The notes below the pieces were generated by a model that ran no database searches, was not told the DNA's origin, and saw nothing but the letters and a program-made list of their open reading frames with translations. A stretch of DNA of 64,000 nt from MPNP01 sp026709725 (GTDB lineage Bacteria; Pseudomonadota; Alphaproteobacteria; Rhodobacterales; Rhodobacteraceae): positions 620,001 through 684,000 of the forward strand of contig OZ241384.1 in assembly GCA_965200805.1 (NCBI GenBank), written 5' to 3'. This document shows positions 1-9,927 of this stretch, piece after piece. Position 1 is the stretch's first letter; the number at the start of each line of letters is the position of its first letter. Made by a program: the position numbers and the translations under genes.

Positions 1-1191
1 GTCACTGGCCTCCTGGTTGAGATCGTCGGCGTCCGTCCGCTTGTCTCGGCCCTGGTCGCGCAGACGCTGCGCCTCGGCGCGCAGGTCCGTGACCTCCATC
101 TCCAGGGCCGTGATCTGGTCGCGCAGACGCGCCTCCTCCTTTTTCTTGGTGTCGATGATCGTCTGCGTCGGCGTCAAGAGGGCGTCCAGTTCGGCACTCC
201 GGGCCCGGCAGGTGGCCGCGTCGGTGCAGTCGGTGGGGTTGTCCCCGTCGGGCCAGACGCCCCCGTCGGCATAGTGGTCGAGCCAATCGTCAACAATTTC
301 CTTTTCTTCCTTTAGATCTCTGATCTCCTCCTTGAGGGTGTTGATGTCAATGTTGAGCTCATCGGCCTCTCGCATCAGGCTGTCGGTCGTGGGGCCGTCA
401 TAATCGGGATCGGTGCCTCTGATCTCGGCTCCGCGAGCGTCGGCATCGGCGTCCTTTTGGATCGCGTCGGCCTCATGCTGGCGGATCTCGCTCACCAGGG
501 TGGCGGCGCGGCTGCGCAGGGCGGTGGCGCGGCTGCGCAGGCGGGACCTCTCATCCATGCGCGCCGTCTCGAGCGCCTCTTTGGCCGCCTCGGCCTGTTT
601 CATGAGGCGCTCGTAGCGGGCGATCAGGGCGTCAATGGCGGCGATGTCCTCCCTGGCGGCGGCATCAAGGCCGGCCGAGATGCCCCGGGCCTCGCGAATG
701 ATGGTGTGGGCCGATCCCTGCCAGCCGACCAGGGTGGGCCCCGGTGTGCCCTCCTCGGTGTCGGCGCCCATGCGGAGGTCATCGATGCGGCGACCGATGT
801 CGAGGGCGGTCTGGTCGGCATAGTCGGCATCGCGCTCCACTTCGGTGATGTAGACCTCGCGCTCGTCGACATCATCGGTATCCGGATCGTCGTCCGGGAT
901 CATGTAGGCGGTCTTGAAGGCGTAGGGGACCGGCTCGTCGCTGTCGTCGTCGGGATCATCCCAGGGGATGCCGAAGAGCTGACCGCCGGTGTTCGTGGTG
1001 CCGGGTGTGGTGGGGGTGCCGGGTGTGGTGGGGGTGCCGGGTGTGGTGGGGGTGCCGGGTGTGGTGGGGGTGCCGGGTGTGGTGGGGGTGCCGGGTGTGG
1101 TGGGGGTGCCGCCTCCACCGCCGCAGGCCGCCAGCAGCAGTGTGGCGGCGAAGAGCGCGATGCCCATCTTGTACTGTGATTTCATGATCAT
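1..1191 (-). CDS. Thr/Pro-repeat lipoprotein with long coiled coil (partial)
   Basis: An open frame of 397 codons runs off the left edge of the window, so the C-terminus is missing. It starts MIMKSQYKMGIALFAATLLL and continues AACGGGGG, a lipoprotein signal peptide with lipobox LAAC. Lipidation at Cys23 and anchoring in the outer or inner membrane are inferred from this. Six TPTTPG-type hexapeptides follow, encoded by the 18-bp tandem repeat. Next come an acidic Asp/Glu stretch and then a long charged helical region (about residues 170-397) rich in Ala, Glu, Arg and Lys, typical of a coiled coil. A purine-rich AAGG lies five bases before the chosen ATG; a second ATG two codons downstream is possible. 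No enzyme domain is recognised. It may be a surface or periplasm-spanning structural protein. Confidence 0.75.
   Translation of the reverse strand, partial: MIMKSQYKMGIALFAATLLLAACGGGGGTPTTPGTPTTPGTPTTPGTPTTPGTPTTPGTPTTPGTTNTGGQLFGIPWDDPDDDSDEPVPYAFKTAYMIPDDDPDTDDVDEREVYITEVERDADYADQTALDIGRRIDDLRMGADTEEGTPGPTLVGWQGSAHTIIREARGISAGLDAAAREDIAAIDALIARYERLMKQAEAAKEALETARMDERSRLRSRATALRSRAATLVSEIRQHEADAIQKDADADARGAEIRGTDPDYDGPTTDSLMREADELNIDINTLKEEIRDLKEEKEIVDDWLDHYADGGVWPDGDNPTDCTDAATCRARSAELDALLTPTQTIIDTKKKEEARLRDQITALEMEVTDLRAEAQRLRDQGRDKRTDADDLNQEASD
1001..1108. repeat. 18-bp tandem repeat, six copies
   Basis: Six exact copies of ccgggtgtggtgggggtg lie inside the lipoprotein gene and encode the Thr/Pro/Gly linker just after the lipidated cysteine. 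The unit is a multiple of three, so copy-number change would lengthen or shorten the linker without shifting the frame. Confidence 0.95.
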
Positions 1192-1231
1192 TCTACCCTT
1201 GTCCCTGTCCCTTGTCTGCGGTTGTCGGTGA

Positions 1232-1260
1232 TATATAACTGAAGAACAGTGCCACCGCAA
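1232..1260 (-). promoter_or_regulatory. Putative sigma70-type promoter of the lipoprotein gene
   Basis: Read on the minus strand, TTGCGG (1255-1260) and TATATA (1232-1237) are separated by 17 bases, 40 bases upstream of the lipoprotein start. This is also a rare AT-rich patch in this region. Confidence 0.5.
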
Positions 1261-2799
1261 TATGGCACACGAATCAACACAATTCAAGTGGCACGAACAC
1301 TCCCAGGCGTCAACCTGTTTTCGTCCGGTTCCCGGGAGCGGCGCATGTCCAACGGTCCCGTTCAATCTGCGGTCTTCACCTTCGGGCCGGGTGCGGCGGA
1401 TCCCGCCGCACCCGGCGACCGGGCGTCCGCCCCTCCGTGATGCGGAGATGCAAATCAGCGACCCGGCAGACCCGATGAAGCCGGAACCGGACGTCCCGCC
1501 ACCGGCCCCGGGCGTGCACAGGCTGGCGTTCATATCCCCGGGGGACAGGGCCACCGCAGGGCGGTGAACGATGTGCCGCAGGGCCATGCCCCGGTGCCCC
1601 CGGGATTGTCCCCGGGCAGGAGGCCGGGCCGGGCGATGGACTTCAGGTGCTTGAGGAGCGGGGCGGTCTGCCGGCGAATCGGGTACCATTGCAGGACCCG
1701 ACCGCGGACGGTCCGCGGTCGGGAGGGTTGCGCCCGAACAGGGGTGAACACGATCCCGTCCCTGGCGAACTCCCGTGTTTCAGGCTTCATCCCGCCTCTT
1801 GATCCGGCATGGTCACGGCGTGTCCTCTCCGCCATGACGATGGCGGCCTGCGGACCGCACAGACCCGTTCCCCAATGGCCGGGGACACCGCAGCCGGATG
1901 ATGCCATGTACGCACGCCCCCGGCAGACCGGGTCGGCGAAGTGCGGGGGGGTGCTCCCGACGTCACCCGGAACAGGGCGAAGCCGGACCCCGGGACATCG
2001 GGATGGCCGGGCCGCAGGAGATCCCTCGTCACGGCCCCGGGCGCATGATGGCCGCCGGGGCGGGCGGCGCCTCGGGGTCCGGGCACCGCGCTGCGGTCAT
2101 CGGGGGATTGCAGTCCGCGATGGAATCCGCCGGATGAAGGATGCCGCCCGGGATGGGCCGTCGCCCGCTTTCGGGCATGACCCGGCTGCGGATTGCCTCT
2201 CCCCGGCGGGTTCGTGTCGTGGCGCACACATCCCAGGGGTTCTCCGCCCCTGACGATGTGACGGATGCACCCGATGCCGGTGCCGGGTGGAGACCCCTCG
2301 AACAGGGCGGAGGGGAGGTCCCCGCGTCCGGACGGACGGATTGGTCCGATGACCGGATGGGGGATTGCCGGCGTGATGCACGCCTTGAGGCGGGCGCGTC
2401 CTGCGGGTCGCCTGCGCAACCTCATCCCCGTCATGGAGAAGCCTCCCCGACGACGGTCGGGAGCAGGTCATGCCGGGCCGGTCCCGTTCCGATCGTGCGG
2501 GGCGATGCGGGGGTGCCGCTCCCCGGCGGGCGGGGCGGGGGCGGGGGCGGCCGGATCCGCAATGGCAATCCGGCTGATGGTCGGGCCGGAGGCCATGCCG
2601 CCTCCACGGTCCTGCGGATCACCGCCCGCTGATCCGCCCGGATGCCGGGGGTCGCAGGGAGCGGATGGTGCGGAGCGATGCGGGGGCGGCGCGGGCCCTC
2701 CCTGTCGGGCGGCGGACATCCGCCGGGGTCGGGGCACGGTCCCTGACCTCAACCGCCGGGACCATGGTTCCGCGGCGTTGCGTCCCGGGGGTCGCTGTG
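1261..2799. other. GC-rich gene desert
   Basis: No convincing gene was seen. Open frames occur in several frames on both strands, but their translations are Arg/Pro/Gly-rich, have no domain and are not preceded by consistent ribosome sites. The stretch holds the long palindrome at 1697-1723. Confidence 0.6.
1697..1723. repeat. Perfect 13-bp-arm palindrome
   Basis: CCCGACCGCGGAC is followed by one G and then its exact reverse complement, giving a 27-base perfect palindrome. No T-run follows on either strand, so it is not a standard intrinsic terminator. Confidence 0.85.
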
Positions 2800-2930
2800 A
2801 AGAAATTCGAGGAAGGGGGCGGATTTTTCTCTGGATCGCTGATTGCGGCCCGATGCGATTTTGGTGGATCATGCATGATCAGGGATGTGCAGATTTCCGG
2901 GTCCGCCATGCGGGGATCACACCCTGCACG
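2800..2930 (+). repeat. Family A dispersed repeat, copy A1
   Basis: About 130 bp shared with copies at 6.19, 25.4, 35.4 and 45.7 kb. The recognisable core reads gcgattttggtggatca, then an agatttccgggtccgcca-like block ending in ggggatcacaccc. A1 has the same orientation as A4. Confidence 0.8.
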
Positions 2931-2984
2931 GCCTAAGGACATTCCCCGGTCTCAGATTGTCCTGGGGGTGTCGCAACATTTGGG

Positions 2985-3239
2985 ATGCGTGGAAGTGCCT
3001 GCCTTTGAATGCAGTCGGCATACCTCTTTTGGATATTTGTAATGCAAGGGTGGAGAATGCGTCCCATCCTCCCGGACTTGACTTCTGAGAATTTGTGCAC
3101 TTTCAACTCACGAAAATCAAAAACGACGCTGTTTCCTTCGATGACACCATACATTACACTCTGGTAGATACGTTCCTCGAAGCGTCCGTGATCACTGTTG
3201 AATGTTTTGATAATCTCATTTTGGCTCAGTTTCTTTTCT
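2985..3239 (-). pseudogene. Gene fragment of unknown function
   Basis: The minus strand is open from the edge of a family E repeat end (3240) for about 85 codons. It has much more normal amino acid composition than its surroundings, with segments such as KKLSQNEIIKTFN, FEERIYQSVMYG and NSVVFDFRELKVHKF. Base composition is also closer to the real genes. There is no upstream start because the repeat end begins where the gene should continue, and the other side fades into Cys/Arg-rich translation near 3000. It looks like the surviving middle of a gene cut on both sides. The family is not recognised. Confidence 0.45.
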
Positions 3240-4158
3240 TCTGGGATTGTCCCGGATGATGTTGAAACCCTGAATCAGGGTGGTGGTGCTTCCCCTGAGC
3301 TGTCGGGCTCGGGGTATCTTGAAACCTTGAAGGGAAGCAACACCATGAACACCATCTGTCACACATTCAGATGTCGCTGCCACGCCCCCGGAGGGATCAC
3401 CCGCCGCCGCAGCCTCTGCCGATCCCGAGAGAGCCTCACACACGTCTGCCTCGCCACAGGCATTGCGGCTCCCAGGGGTCGTCATCCGACAGATGATGAA
3501 CGCGGATGGGGATGCCGTCCCGGAGAACGCACCAGTCACACCAGGGACAAGCCGGTCGACCCCGGGGCCACACCCGGAGCAGGGTTGCCCTCCATGGCGG
3601 CCCGGTCGACCCCGGAGTCTCCATGCGAGGGGCGCCCCCTTGTGCGCAGCAAGGCCCAGAGGTCAGCAACAGAGGGGAGGAGATGGCCCTGCCCACCCGG
3701 GAGGCGGTCCGCTCCCATGACCTCCTCAGCCCCCATCACTGTCATCTCTCCGGGCCATGACCCGCACGGCTCTCACTGTCGCCCCTGCGGACACTGCTAT
3801 GCCTGTGGACATGATGGGCGGCCTGCCCGCAGGGAGGGCGGCGGTCCCCTCCATGATGATCGTCCGGGAAGTCCGCCGTCTCCCGGCGCCGGGGCCCTCA
3901 GTGAGGCCCGGCTGGCCGAGTGCCAGAGATTTCAATGCAATGATGGGCCGTGATCTCTCAGGGCCGGACCGCGTCGCCAATGGGTTTGACGATGCCAACG
4001 GGTTTGACAATGATGGGCAGATCGATGGTCTCCACCCCCATCCTTCATGATCAATTGGGCTTCATGATCAATTGGGAGGACCTGCTGATGATCGGTGCCC
4101 CATCATGATCTCCGACCGGTATCGACACAGACGGCAGGACGCATCCCCCCCGGTGTCC

Positions 4159-4216
4159 CATCCTTCATGATGCCACCCCCATCCTTCATGATGCCACCCC
4201 CATCCTTCATGATGAT
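4159..4216. repeat. 21-bp tandem repeat
   Basis: Nearly three copies of a 21-bp unit beginning catccttcatgatgcc. It is immediately followed by the 13-G homopolymer at 4218-4230. Confidence 0.9.
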
Positions 4217-4782
4217 TGGGGGGGGGGGGGCCGAACGCCGCCACCGTGCAGGCCCGCATCGACACCCCCATCGAGCGGGGCCCTGATCCCGCGGGCACCA
4301 GACGCTTCGTTCCCGATGGCTCTTCATCGTCGATGGTGCGAAGGCCCTCAGCACCGTCCTGCGCCGCAGCCCGGACCGCATCGCCCCCCGGGGGCGGATG
4401 TCCCCATCCAGCGCTGCCAGATCCCCTCTCTTCCCATCAATGGGACCCGCACCATCACCGGTCGGCTGCCCCAAGGGTCATGGGCCGGGGGATCACAGGC
4501 GCGTCCGCCAGGCCCCTCTCTTTCCGGATCGGGGGATGCCGGGGCGATGGAGGATGCGGATGCGGCCGCGGCGGCCCTGCGCACCCGCACCCGCAGTTTC
4601 GAGCCCCTTGATGATGATGCGTGGGGCGCCTGATGGTGCCCGCTCGCTCCCCCGTCCCTCACCCGCCGGGGGCCGGATGCGATCCTGACCCCGACCAGGC
4701 CGGGTCCGTCCCCGGAGGGGCGCCCGTCGCCCGCCAGTCCCGACATCATCGAACCCTGCACGGCGTCATCCCGGGACCCGCC

Positions 4783-4826
4783 CCAATCGGAAGGGTTCCA
4801 ATCGGAAGGGTTCCAATCGGAAGGGG
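4783..4826. repeat. 15-bp tandem repeat
   Basis: Three copies of ccaatcggaagggtt, the last ending in gggg. Confidence 0.9.
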
Positions 4827-4934
4827 TGGGTGAAGCGGCGGACTGCGATGGATGGGATGGGGGACGCGAGGATGGCCCTGCGCCGGAGGGCGGCGGGGAT
4901 GCCTGAAGCCCGGAAGGGGTTCCGGCGTCCCGGG

Positions 4935-5086
4935 GCTGGAGGCGGCTCCCCATCCTCAGGGAGGCCCTGGTGCGGCGCCGTCGGATGTCACAGCTTGAAC
5001 AGGGGCGGGGCGTCGCATAAATGCAGCAGATGAGGCGGCACCGCTCGGTGACGTGTCAACATCATCCGGGACAATCCCCCGGAAGA
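4935..5086 (-). repeat. Family E dispersed repeat, copy E2
   Basis: Inverted copy of the family seen at 19.3, 25.1 and 32.4 kb. The shared blocks are a gggattgtccc end, a gttgaaacttcac-type block, gccgcctcatctgctgca, and tgtgacatccgacggtgc. Confidence 0.8.
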
Positions 5087-5400
5087 AGACAGTGACTAAG
5101 CATATGAAAGGATATGCATATGAGATGTCGAATTGGTATGGCAACTGATGTTTCCGCTCGCGTTCAGAGGCTGAAACAGGATGGGATTGTCCCGTCCCGT
5201 GCCACATACAGAACCATCAAGAGCGATCTGACATATGAAGACGCCAACACACTGGAAATACAAATGCGTGAGGCTTGCGGTCCGCACTGCCAGGGCAGTC
5301 CAGGCGGTGGGCATGCCCCGGGGAAACGTTGGCCTGTTTATCGGATTGATTGGTAGATCTCATCAGGTCCGATCAGAGGACCGTTCTCTTGGGAGGCATA

Positions 5401-5940
5401 ATGTCTGGATACTCTTACTATTTCCTTGTGGACGTTGGCCTTCTTATCGGATTTGGCGTCCTTATTTGGAGGATCAGTGCCTGGAAAAGGGGGGGGGGGG
5501 GTTGACTTGGCCGTTTCCAAGGAGATCCCCAAACTTGAGGATAAGATCAACAATCTGGAGAACAGGATTGATGGCCTTCACCTTCCGAGAACAACAAAGA
5601 CACACAGCCCCCTGAACCTTAATGACTTCGGAGAAAAGGTATCTAAAAAACTTAAGTTAAGGAGTGGATTGAAGAACCGCCATATGAACATGGCCCGTGT
5701 TTGATGAACAGATTGGAAAGAGATTATCCCGGGGCGATAGAGAGCAGGGTAGAGTTTGAGATATTCGGCCACTGCGGCGATTATGTCAACAGCCTTGCTG
5801 AAAGCGATGAAGACTTCAACCGCATGACGATTGCCGGGGCTTACAACAACGGGACAAGTCAAGCCGAAGTGCTGAAAGTTTATCAGATTGAATTGCGCGA
5901 CTGGATTCTCAATCAATTGAACGAGATGGCTGATTTATGA
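5401..5940 (+). pseudogene. Membrane/coiled-coil gene broken at a poly-G tract
   Basis: An ATG with GGGAGG four bases upstream starts MSGYSYYFLVDVGLLIGFGV, a membrane segment. After about 35 codons it meets 13 consecutive G (5489-5501) and stops at TGA 5503. With 12 or 15 G the frame would continue into VDLAVSKEIPKLEDKINNLE, a coiled-coil stretch, to about 5700. A second break follows: the frame used to 5704 (ends MARV, TGA) and the frame beginning VKEWIEEPPYEHGPCLMNRL each look like real protein, the latter running to 5940 (a separate ATG at 5704 overlaps the TGA as ATGA). Either a phase-variable gene with a short downstream partner, or a decaying gene with two frameshifts. The gene family is not recognised. 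Confidence 0.5.
5489..5501. repeat. Poly-G tract (13 G) inside an ORF
   Basis: Thirteen G follow AAAA within the membrane/coiled-coil gene. Change of length by one or two bases would switch the downstream frame. In this sequence the setting is OFF. Such tracts are also prone to sequencing error. Confidence 0.8.
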
Positions 5941-6195
5941 ACCCCGTGCTACGGCCCCACATATTCTTCCTGTGCAAGCTTTTTGACAACGAGGGATATG
6001 CAGCTGACTTTATGAAGGGGCGGTTGTATGCCAACAAGCTGTCCTGCTTCCAAGGGCTAAAAACAGACCAAACCAGACATGATCCGCACGAAGGGACCAT
6101 TTGGTGGCAGCAGCCAGGAATGGTCAAGATCGAAAGCAATGGCCGCGATATCAGCGATGATCTTGCCGGACCGGCCTCTCTGTCGTGGGCGTGAT
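5937..6195 (+). pseudogene. Hypothetical protein truncated by repeat A2
   Basis: The start overlaps the preceding stop as ATGA (TTATGAACC), indicating an operon with the upstream gene. About 80 codons follow with normal composition, including a CKLFDNEGYAADFMKGRLYA segment and an IWWQQPGMVKIESNGRDIS segment. The reading then runs directly into family A repeat copy A2 at about 6190 and ends. I recall this N-terminus from hypothetical proteins that are longer, so the copy here appears to have lost its C-terminal part where the repeat begins. Function unknown. Confidence 0.5.
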
Positions 6196-6345
6196 CTCCG
6201 TATGGCGGACCCGGGAATCTGCAAGTCCCTGATCATGCGTGGTCTGCCAAAATCGCACCGGGCCACAGTCAGCGGTCCGGCGAAAACGCCGCCCCATCTC
6301 CCAAATGGTTTCGCAACAGCACCGATCCATGCCGCCTTCCGGGCC
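6190..6345 (-). repeat. Family A dispersed repeat, copy A2
   Basis: Inverted relative to A1. Begins gtgatctccgtatggcggac and ends in accgatccatgccgcc. It interrupts the gene at 5937-6195. Confidence 0.8.
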
Positions 6346-6872
6346 CTGCCGATCCGGGCTGTGCAACCACCGTCCTGCACTGGTACGAGCTGCGCTGGCG
6401 CCCCTCTGCATCGATGGAGCCCTTCCCGGGATGGGAGGAAGGGGGTGCGCCATGCCCCCGGATCGGATCCCCCTGGCAGGGCACCCGCCCCATCGATGAC
6501 AGAGGCCTCCATGGGATGAGAGGGAGGGGGACCGCCATCCCCGACAGATGATGACGCCAGGGCGGCCGATGATCTCAGGATGGGCGTCGCCGGCGGTGCC
6601 ATCACCGCCCATCATCATCCCCATCATGATCATTGGGGGGGTCCGGGACCGCGCGCCCCCTCCCCCCGATCATCACCGGTGGCATCGTGATGGGCGCGCA
6701 CGCGGGCCGGCGCGCCCGCCCGCAGGGACGGGATCACGGGTCCCCTCTGTGCTGGCGGCCAGGCGGGGCGTCCTCAAGTCCCGGGCCCCGCCCGATGCGG
6801 CCCGGGCGATGACGCCATGGAGGTGATGGAGGGGCGGTTCGTTGTACTCACGGCCGGTCTGACCGGGTTCCA
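6346..6872 (+). repeat. Duplicated non-coding module G2, copy 1
   Basis: About 530 bp that recur with moderate divergence at 37.59-38.11 kb, in the same order and orientation and followed in both places by a family B repeat. No gene in it; open frames are GC-driven. It contains the catcatgatcattggg block seen in several other modules. Confidence 0.75.
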
Positions 6873-7020
6873 CCCTTTGATGCGTCAGCCGCTGCCCGGG
6901 ACGGAGACGCTGTGGCAGGGCGTTCGGACCCTCGGGGGCGTGTGCCGGCGATCAGGACAGGGGAGGACATCAGGATGCAGGGGGATGATGCGGCGTTGGG
7001 TGTGTTGCGTTGATAGGTCG
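6873..7020 (+). repeat. Family B dispersed repeat, copy B1
   Basis: Shares gcgtcagccgctgcccggga, then ggcagggcgttcggaccctc, then gatcaggacaggggaggaca, and an end close to ggtgtgttgcgttgatagg, with copies at 19.7, 25.7 and 38.1 kb. Confidence 0.85.
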
Positions 7021-7853
7021 CGGGCGCCCACACCACCGGCACGGGTCCGGGCCATCATCGATCGCGCCCTATCGCCCCCACCCCCCAACCCTGCCACCGG
7101 ACCCCCGTCATCTGACGGGAGAGGGGGACCTGGCGGCCGCCGCCCTGGACGGGGCCGTGTCCACCGCGCACCGGATCCTGCCCCCGATGATCATGACTGA
7201 TGGGGCATGATCGATGGTGGCATGGCCTGCGGCCCCGGGGTCAGGACCCCGACCGGACGGACATGGGGGTCTTGAGTGACCCCCGGTTCGGCCCGGAGTC
7301 CTCGAGGGTCCGGGGCCCGTGATGCCACGCCACCATGAGGGTCCCGGGCTCTCCATGATGTCGCCGGATCATGCCGTGGTGCTCCCGGTGGACGGGAAGA
7401 CGCAGATCCAGGCCCGGCGTGATGCCAAGGTGATCATCGGGGGCCGTCCCCGTCACCCCGACCCCGGCCTCCCGGATGAATGCCGTCGGGGGACCCGGTT
7501 CGACACGGGCCCGGCAGCGGCTGCAGGATGCCGTCTTCAACGCCCTCGTGGCGTACATCGCAGCGGTGGCGGACACCATCGGGCACCCCGGTGTCCATGA
7601 TGGGCCCATGCGGCCCATCCCTTCATGCTGGACCGGCACTGGAGCCGGGGCGCTGATGATCGCGTGGCGTCATGGAAGCGGGGCCACCGGCGGTTGGAGG
7701 GAAGACAGGGATCTGTATGAGATTGACCAGTAGTTTCATGGCTTTTGCTTCTCCTGCCTTCAGCATGCCGCCACCCAGCAAGCATTCCGGGCCAAGATAA
7801 CCATCGAAAAGTTTGAGTGGCAAGGCGTTTGTCGACAGGCCACAATTTGAGTC
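7021..7853. other. GC-rich stretch without a recognised gene
   Basis: No believable gene. The last 120 bases (about 7735-7853), downstream of the OLD-like gene, are less GC-rich and may be the remnant of another gene or the 3-prime flank of that operon. I see no clear terminator. Confidence 0.5.
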
Positions 7854-9719
7854 CTACGCGTTCAACCTGTTCTCCAGCGCATTGCATAACGTTTCCAGGT
7901 TCCCAATTGTCAATTCGTCAGAAGGCAGGTCATTTGAACCCGACAAGGCCTCAGAGAAAGCTCTCTGGATATGTCTTTTTGTTGTGTGGGACGTGCCATA
8001 CTTCCCACCAATCGCATCCCTCATGTCTTGGCCAATCGCATTTTCGATGGTTTTGAATTTCCCGCCCAGAATTTCAGGAAGTTGCACGACATGGCCTTGT
8101 GAAATTGGCAGATTTTCAAGGTATCCGGATTTCGCCTGGTCGCCCGCCCCGTCCCCATCAAGCAGGAACACAAAATCGGTGCACAGGCCCAGATACAAAG
8201 ACATGAGAGCGCTGCCATTGGTCGCGCCACCGATCGGGACAAAGTCCAGCGGCAAGTCCGGTTCGTGGTGCTTCTTGTACCAGTTCAGTATGTAGAAATC
8301 CGACTTTCCCTCGGTGAAAACGCCCCGGTGCGTCGCTTCCAGCTTCGATGGTGCCACATCAAGCCTGTCCGGGATCGGTTGGAAGTAATGACCCTTTTCG
8401 GCATGCTGTCCGACAAATGTTCTGTAGGGAACGGCCTTGATATCTGCATCTTCCATGCCAGTTTCAGGATCCGCCACCTTCAAGGTGTCTGCCGGTTCCC
8501 CATTTGCGACGATGAAGGTGGTCTCAAGCCACAACGGATTAATGAGATGGTGGCTGTGCGTGCTGTAGATAATGTCATTTTTCCCATCTGCAATAACCTC
8601 AAGTAAATCAAGAATTCTTGACTGTGCCTTGCTATGCAAATTGGAAGCGGGTTCATCGAAAAGGAAAATGCTTCCCCCTCGTTCGTTGCCCCGGAAGAAC
8701 CGGGTGAACAGCAAGAAGCAAAAGAACCAGCGGAAGCCCAGTGATCGTTCAGATATCTTGAATGATGAGTATCCATCCTTGACCTTGAACATAAGATAGA
8801 CAATGCGCTCACCGTTTTCTCCGTCTTCGGTCCTATGCTCAATTACCAACTCCTTATTATTCAAATCCGATCCAAGAACTTCCTGCCAGCGACCAAATAC
8901 CTCCGATGATATCTTTTGCGATAGCCGTATGAGGGCTGCATCAACTTGCTCTCGCTCGTCTGACTGCATCCAAATCTGAAACCATTGCACGAAAGGCGTG
9001 TCAGGTTCTACTCTCAAAACCCGATCGACAATATGTGTCTGCAAATCCAAAGGGTCATTCAGTGATTCCGGTGCATCTTCAATCACCTGCCTGAAGTGCT
9101 CATTGCCTTCAATTTCTGACTCTCCCTCAGAGACTTGAATGCGCTCGGGGAACTCAAAAAGGAATGTGGGGAAATAAACAATCCTCGGAAACAGGTGCCC
9201 AATTTTACGAACAATTTCCTGCCATTCCTCAGAAGATTCATCCACCTCCGAGAATTTTTTTGCTCTCCCTTTTTTGATGAGGGGAGAAAGGTCCCGGCAT
9301 GTTATGCTCTCTTGGTGATCGGAGTTTCCAAACCTGTGGGTTCGTGTAACGGAAAACTCCAGAGGGAACTGATCAGCATCAATCTGGAAACCAGCTTCCG
9401 ATTTGCACTCATTGGCAAGATTCTGAACCTCCTCTCCGGTCATCTGCACTTTGGCTTCAATGGTGATGTCATCATTGAAATTATGCTTTTCCCTCTTTGG
9501 CGCCAGAGACTCGATTGGGGTGGATGATAGCGGTTCCTGCGCCATCGCATGGATCCCATCCATATCTGGACTGAAATTGTTCAGAGCTTCGAGTATTGTG
9601 GTTTTGCCGCTCTCATTCAGACCAAAAAGTGTGTAGATTGACCCTGGATTCCCATTCAGAACAAGTTCTGTCTCCAGGATTCCACGATAGTTTCGTATCT
9701 TGAACGACTTGAGCTTCAT
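7854..9719 (-). CDS. OLD-family ATP-dependent nuclease (AAA ATPase plus TOPRIM)
   Basis: 621 residues from the ATG at 9719, chosen because MKLKSFKIRNYRG is the usual start of SMC/RecF-like ATPases; an upstream in-frame start adds 24 unrelated residues. Walker A is GLNESGKTT (about 33-41). A signature-like SERSLGF and a Walker B IFLFDEPASNLH with a following THSHH lie at about 335-385. The C-terminal TOPRIM domain shows FTEGKSD (about 467) and LLDGDGAGD (about 520), the acidic metal-binding residues. OLD proteins couple an ATPase to a metal-dependent nuclease and many act against phage, as in Gabija GajA. No GajB-type helicase lies next door, so this is a stand-alone OLD protein or part of an undefined set. 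It is divergent from the DUF262 operon. Confidence 0.88.
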   Translation of the reverse strand: MKLKSFKIRNYRGILETELVLNGNPGSIYTLFGLNESGKTTILEALNNFSPDMDGIHAMAQEPLSSTPIESLAPKREKHNFNDDITIEAKVQMTGEEVQNLANECKSEAGFQIDADQFPLEFSVTRTHRFGNSDHQESITCRDLSPLIKKGRAKKFSEVDESSEEWQEIVRKIGHLFPRIVYFPTFLFEFPERIQVSEGESEIEGNEHFRQVIEDAPESLNDPLDLQTHIVDRVLRVEPDTPFVQWFQIWMQSDEREQVDAALIRLSQKISSEVFGRWQEVLGSDLNNKELVIEHRTEDGENGERIVYLMFKVKDGYSSFKISERSLGFRWFFCFLLFTRFFRGNERGGSIFLFDEPASNLHSKAQSRILDLLEVIADGKNDIIYSTHSHHLINPLWLETTFIVANGEPADTLKVADPETGMEDADIKAVPYRTFVGQHAEKGHYFQPIPDRLDVAPSKLEATHRGVFTEGKSDFYILNWYKKHHEPDLPLDFVPIGGATNGSALMSLYLGLCTDFVFLLDGDGAGDQAKSGYLENLPISQGHVVQLPEILGGKFKTIENAIGQDMRDAIGGKYGTSHTTKRHIQRAFSEALSGSNDLPSDELTIGNLETLCNALENRLNA

Positions 9720-9927
9720 GGGGATTCCCAATGCCGACCAGAGTTGCATAGAAGGCCAGCCAGCATTAGCCGCAACCTGCGGGAGTTTCAAGGTTGACTC
9801 ACTCGCGAATGTCCATGCGAGCGATCCAGGTGTGTTGTGTGAATTCCGGAAATCATCTATCCTGACAATCGGGCTGCTATCGGTTCATCTGGCGAAGCAG
9901 CTCGCATCGCAACGAAGCGTGGCCCGA

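Larger units (their letters stand above)
3240..4934. other. Gene desert with partial family E end and short tandem arrays
   Basis: Starts with a partial family E end (3240-3275, gggattgtcccggatgatgt). No believable gene follows. It contains a tandem array at 4159-4216, a 13-G run at 4218-4230, a tandem array at 4783-4826, and at about 4535-4700 a stretch matching, in inverted orientation, the sequence at about 19.42-19.60 kb. Confidence 0.6.

Noticed and set aside
900..1118. Pro/His-rich and Val/Gly-rich ORFs over the 18-bp repeat
   Set aside because: They are other-frame readings of the tandem repeat; the lipoprotein frame has a signal peptide, promoter and 397 open codons.
5641..5670. Programmed -1 frameshift at TCTAAAAAACTTAAG
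   Set aside because: The zero frame does not fit the slippery register, and the -1 frame meets TAA immediately. A plain frameshift mutation or two separate genes explains it better.
1249..7800. Many ORFs of 60-230 codons in the GC-rich stretches on both strands
   Set aside because: Several frames are open at once, translations are rich in Arg, Pro and Gly with no domain, and there are no consistent ribosome sites. High GC makes stop codons rare, so openness is not evidence.
9700..9927. Longer N-terminus of the DUF262 protein
   Set aside because: It overlaps the opposite OLD-like gene's start and its residues are the shadow of that region.
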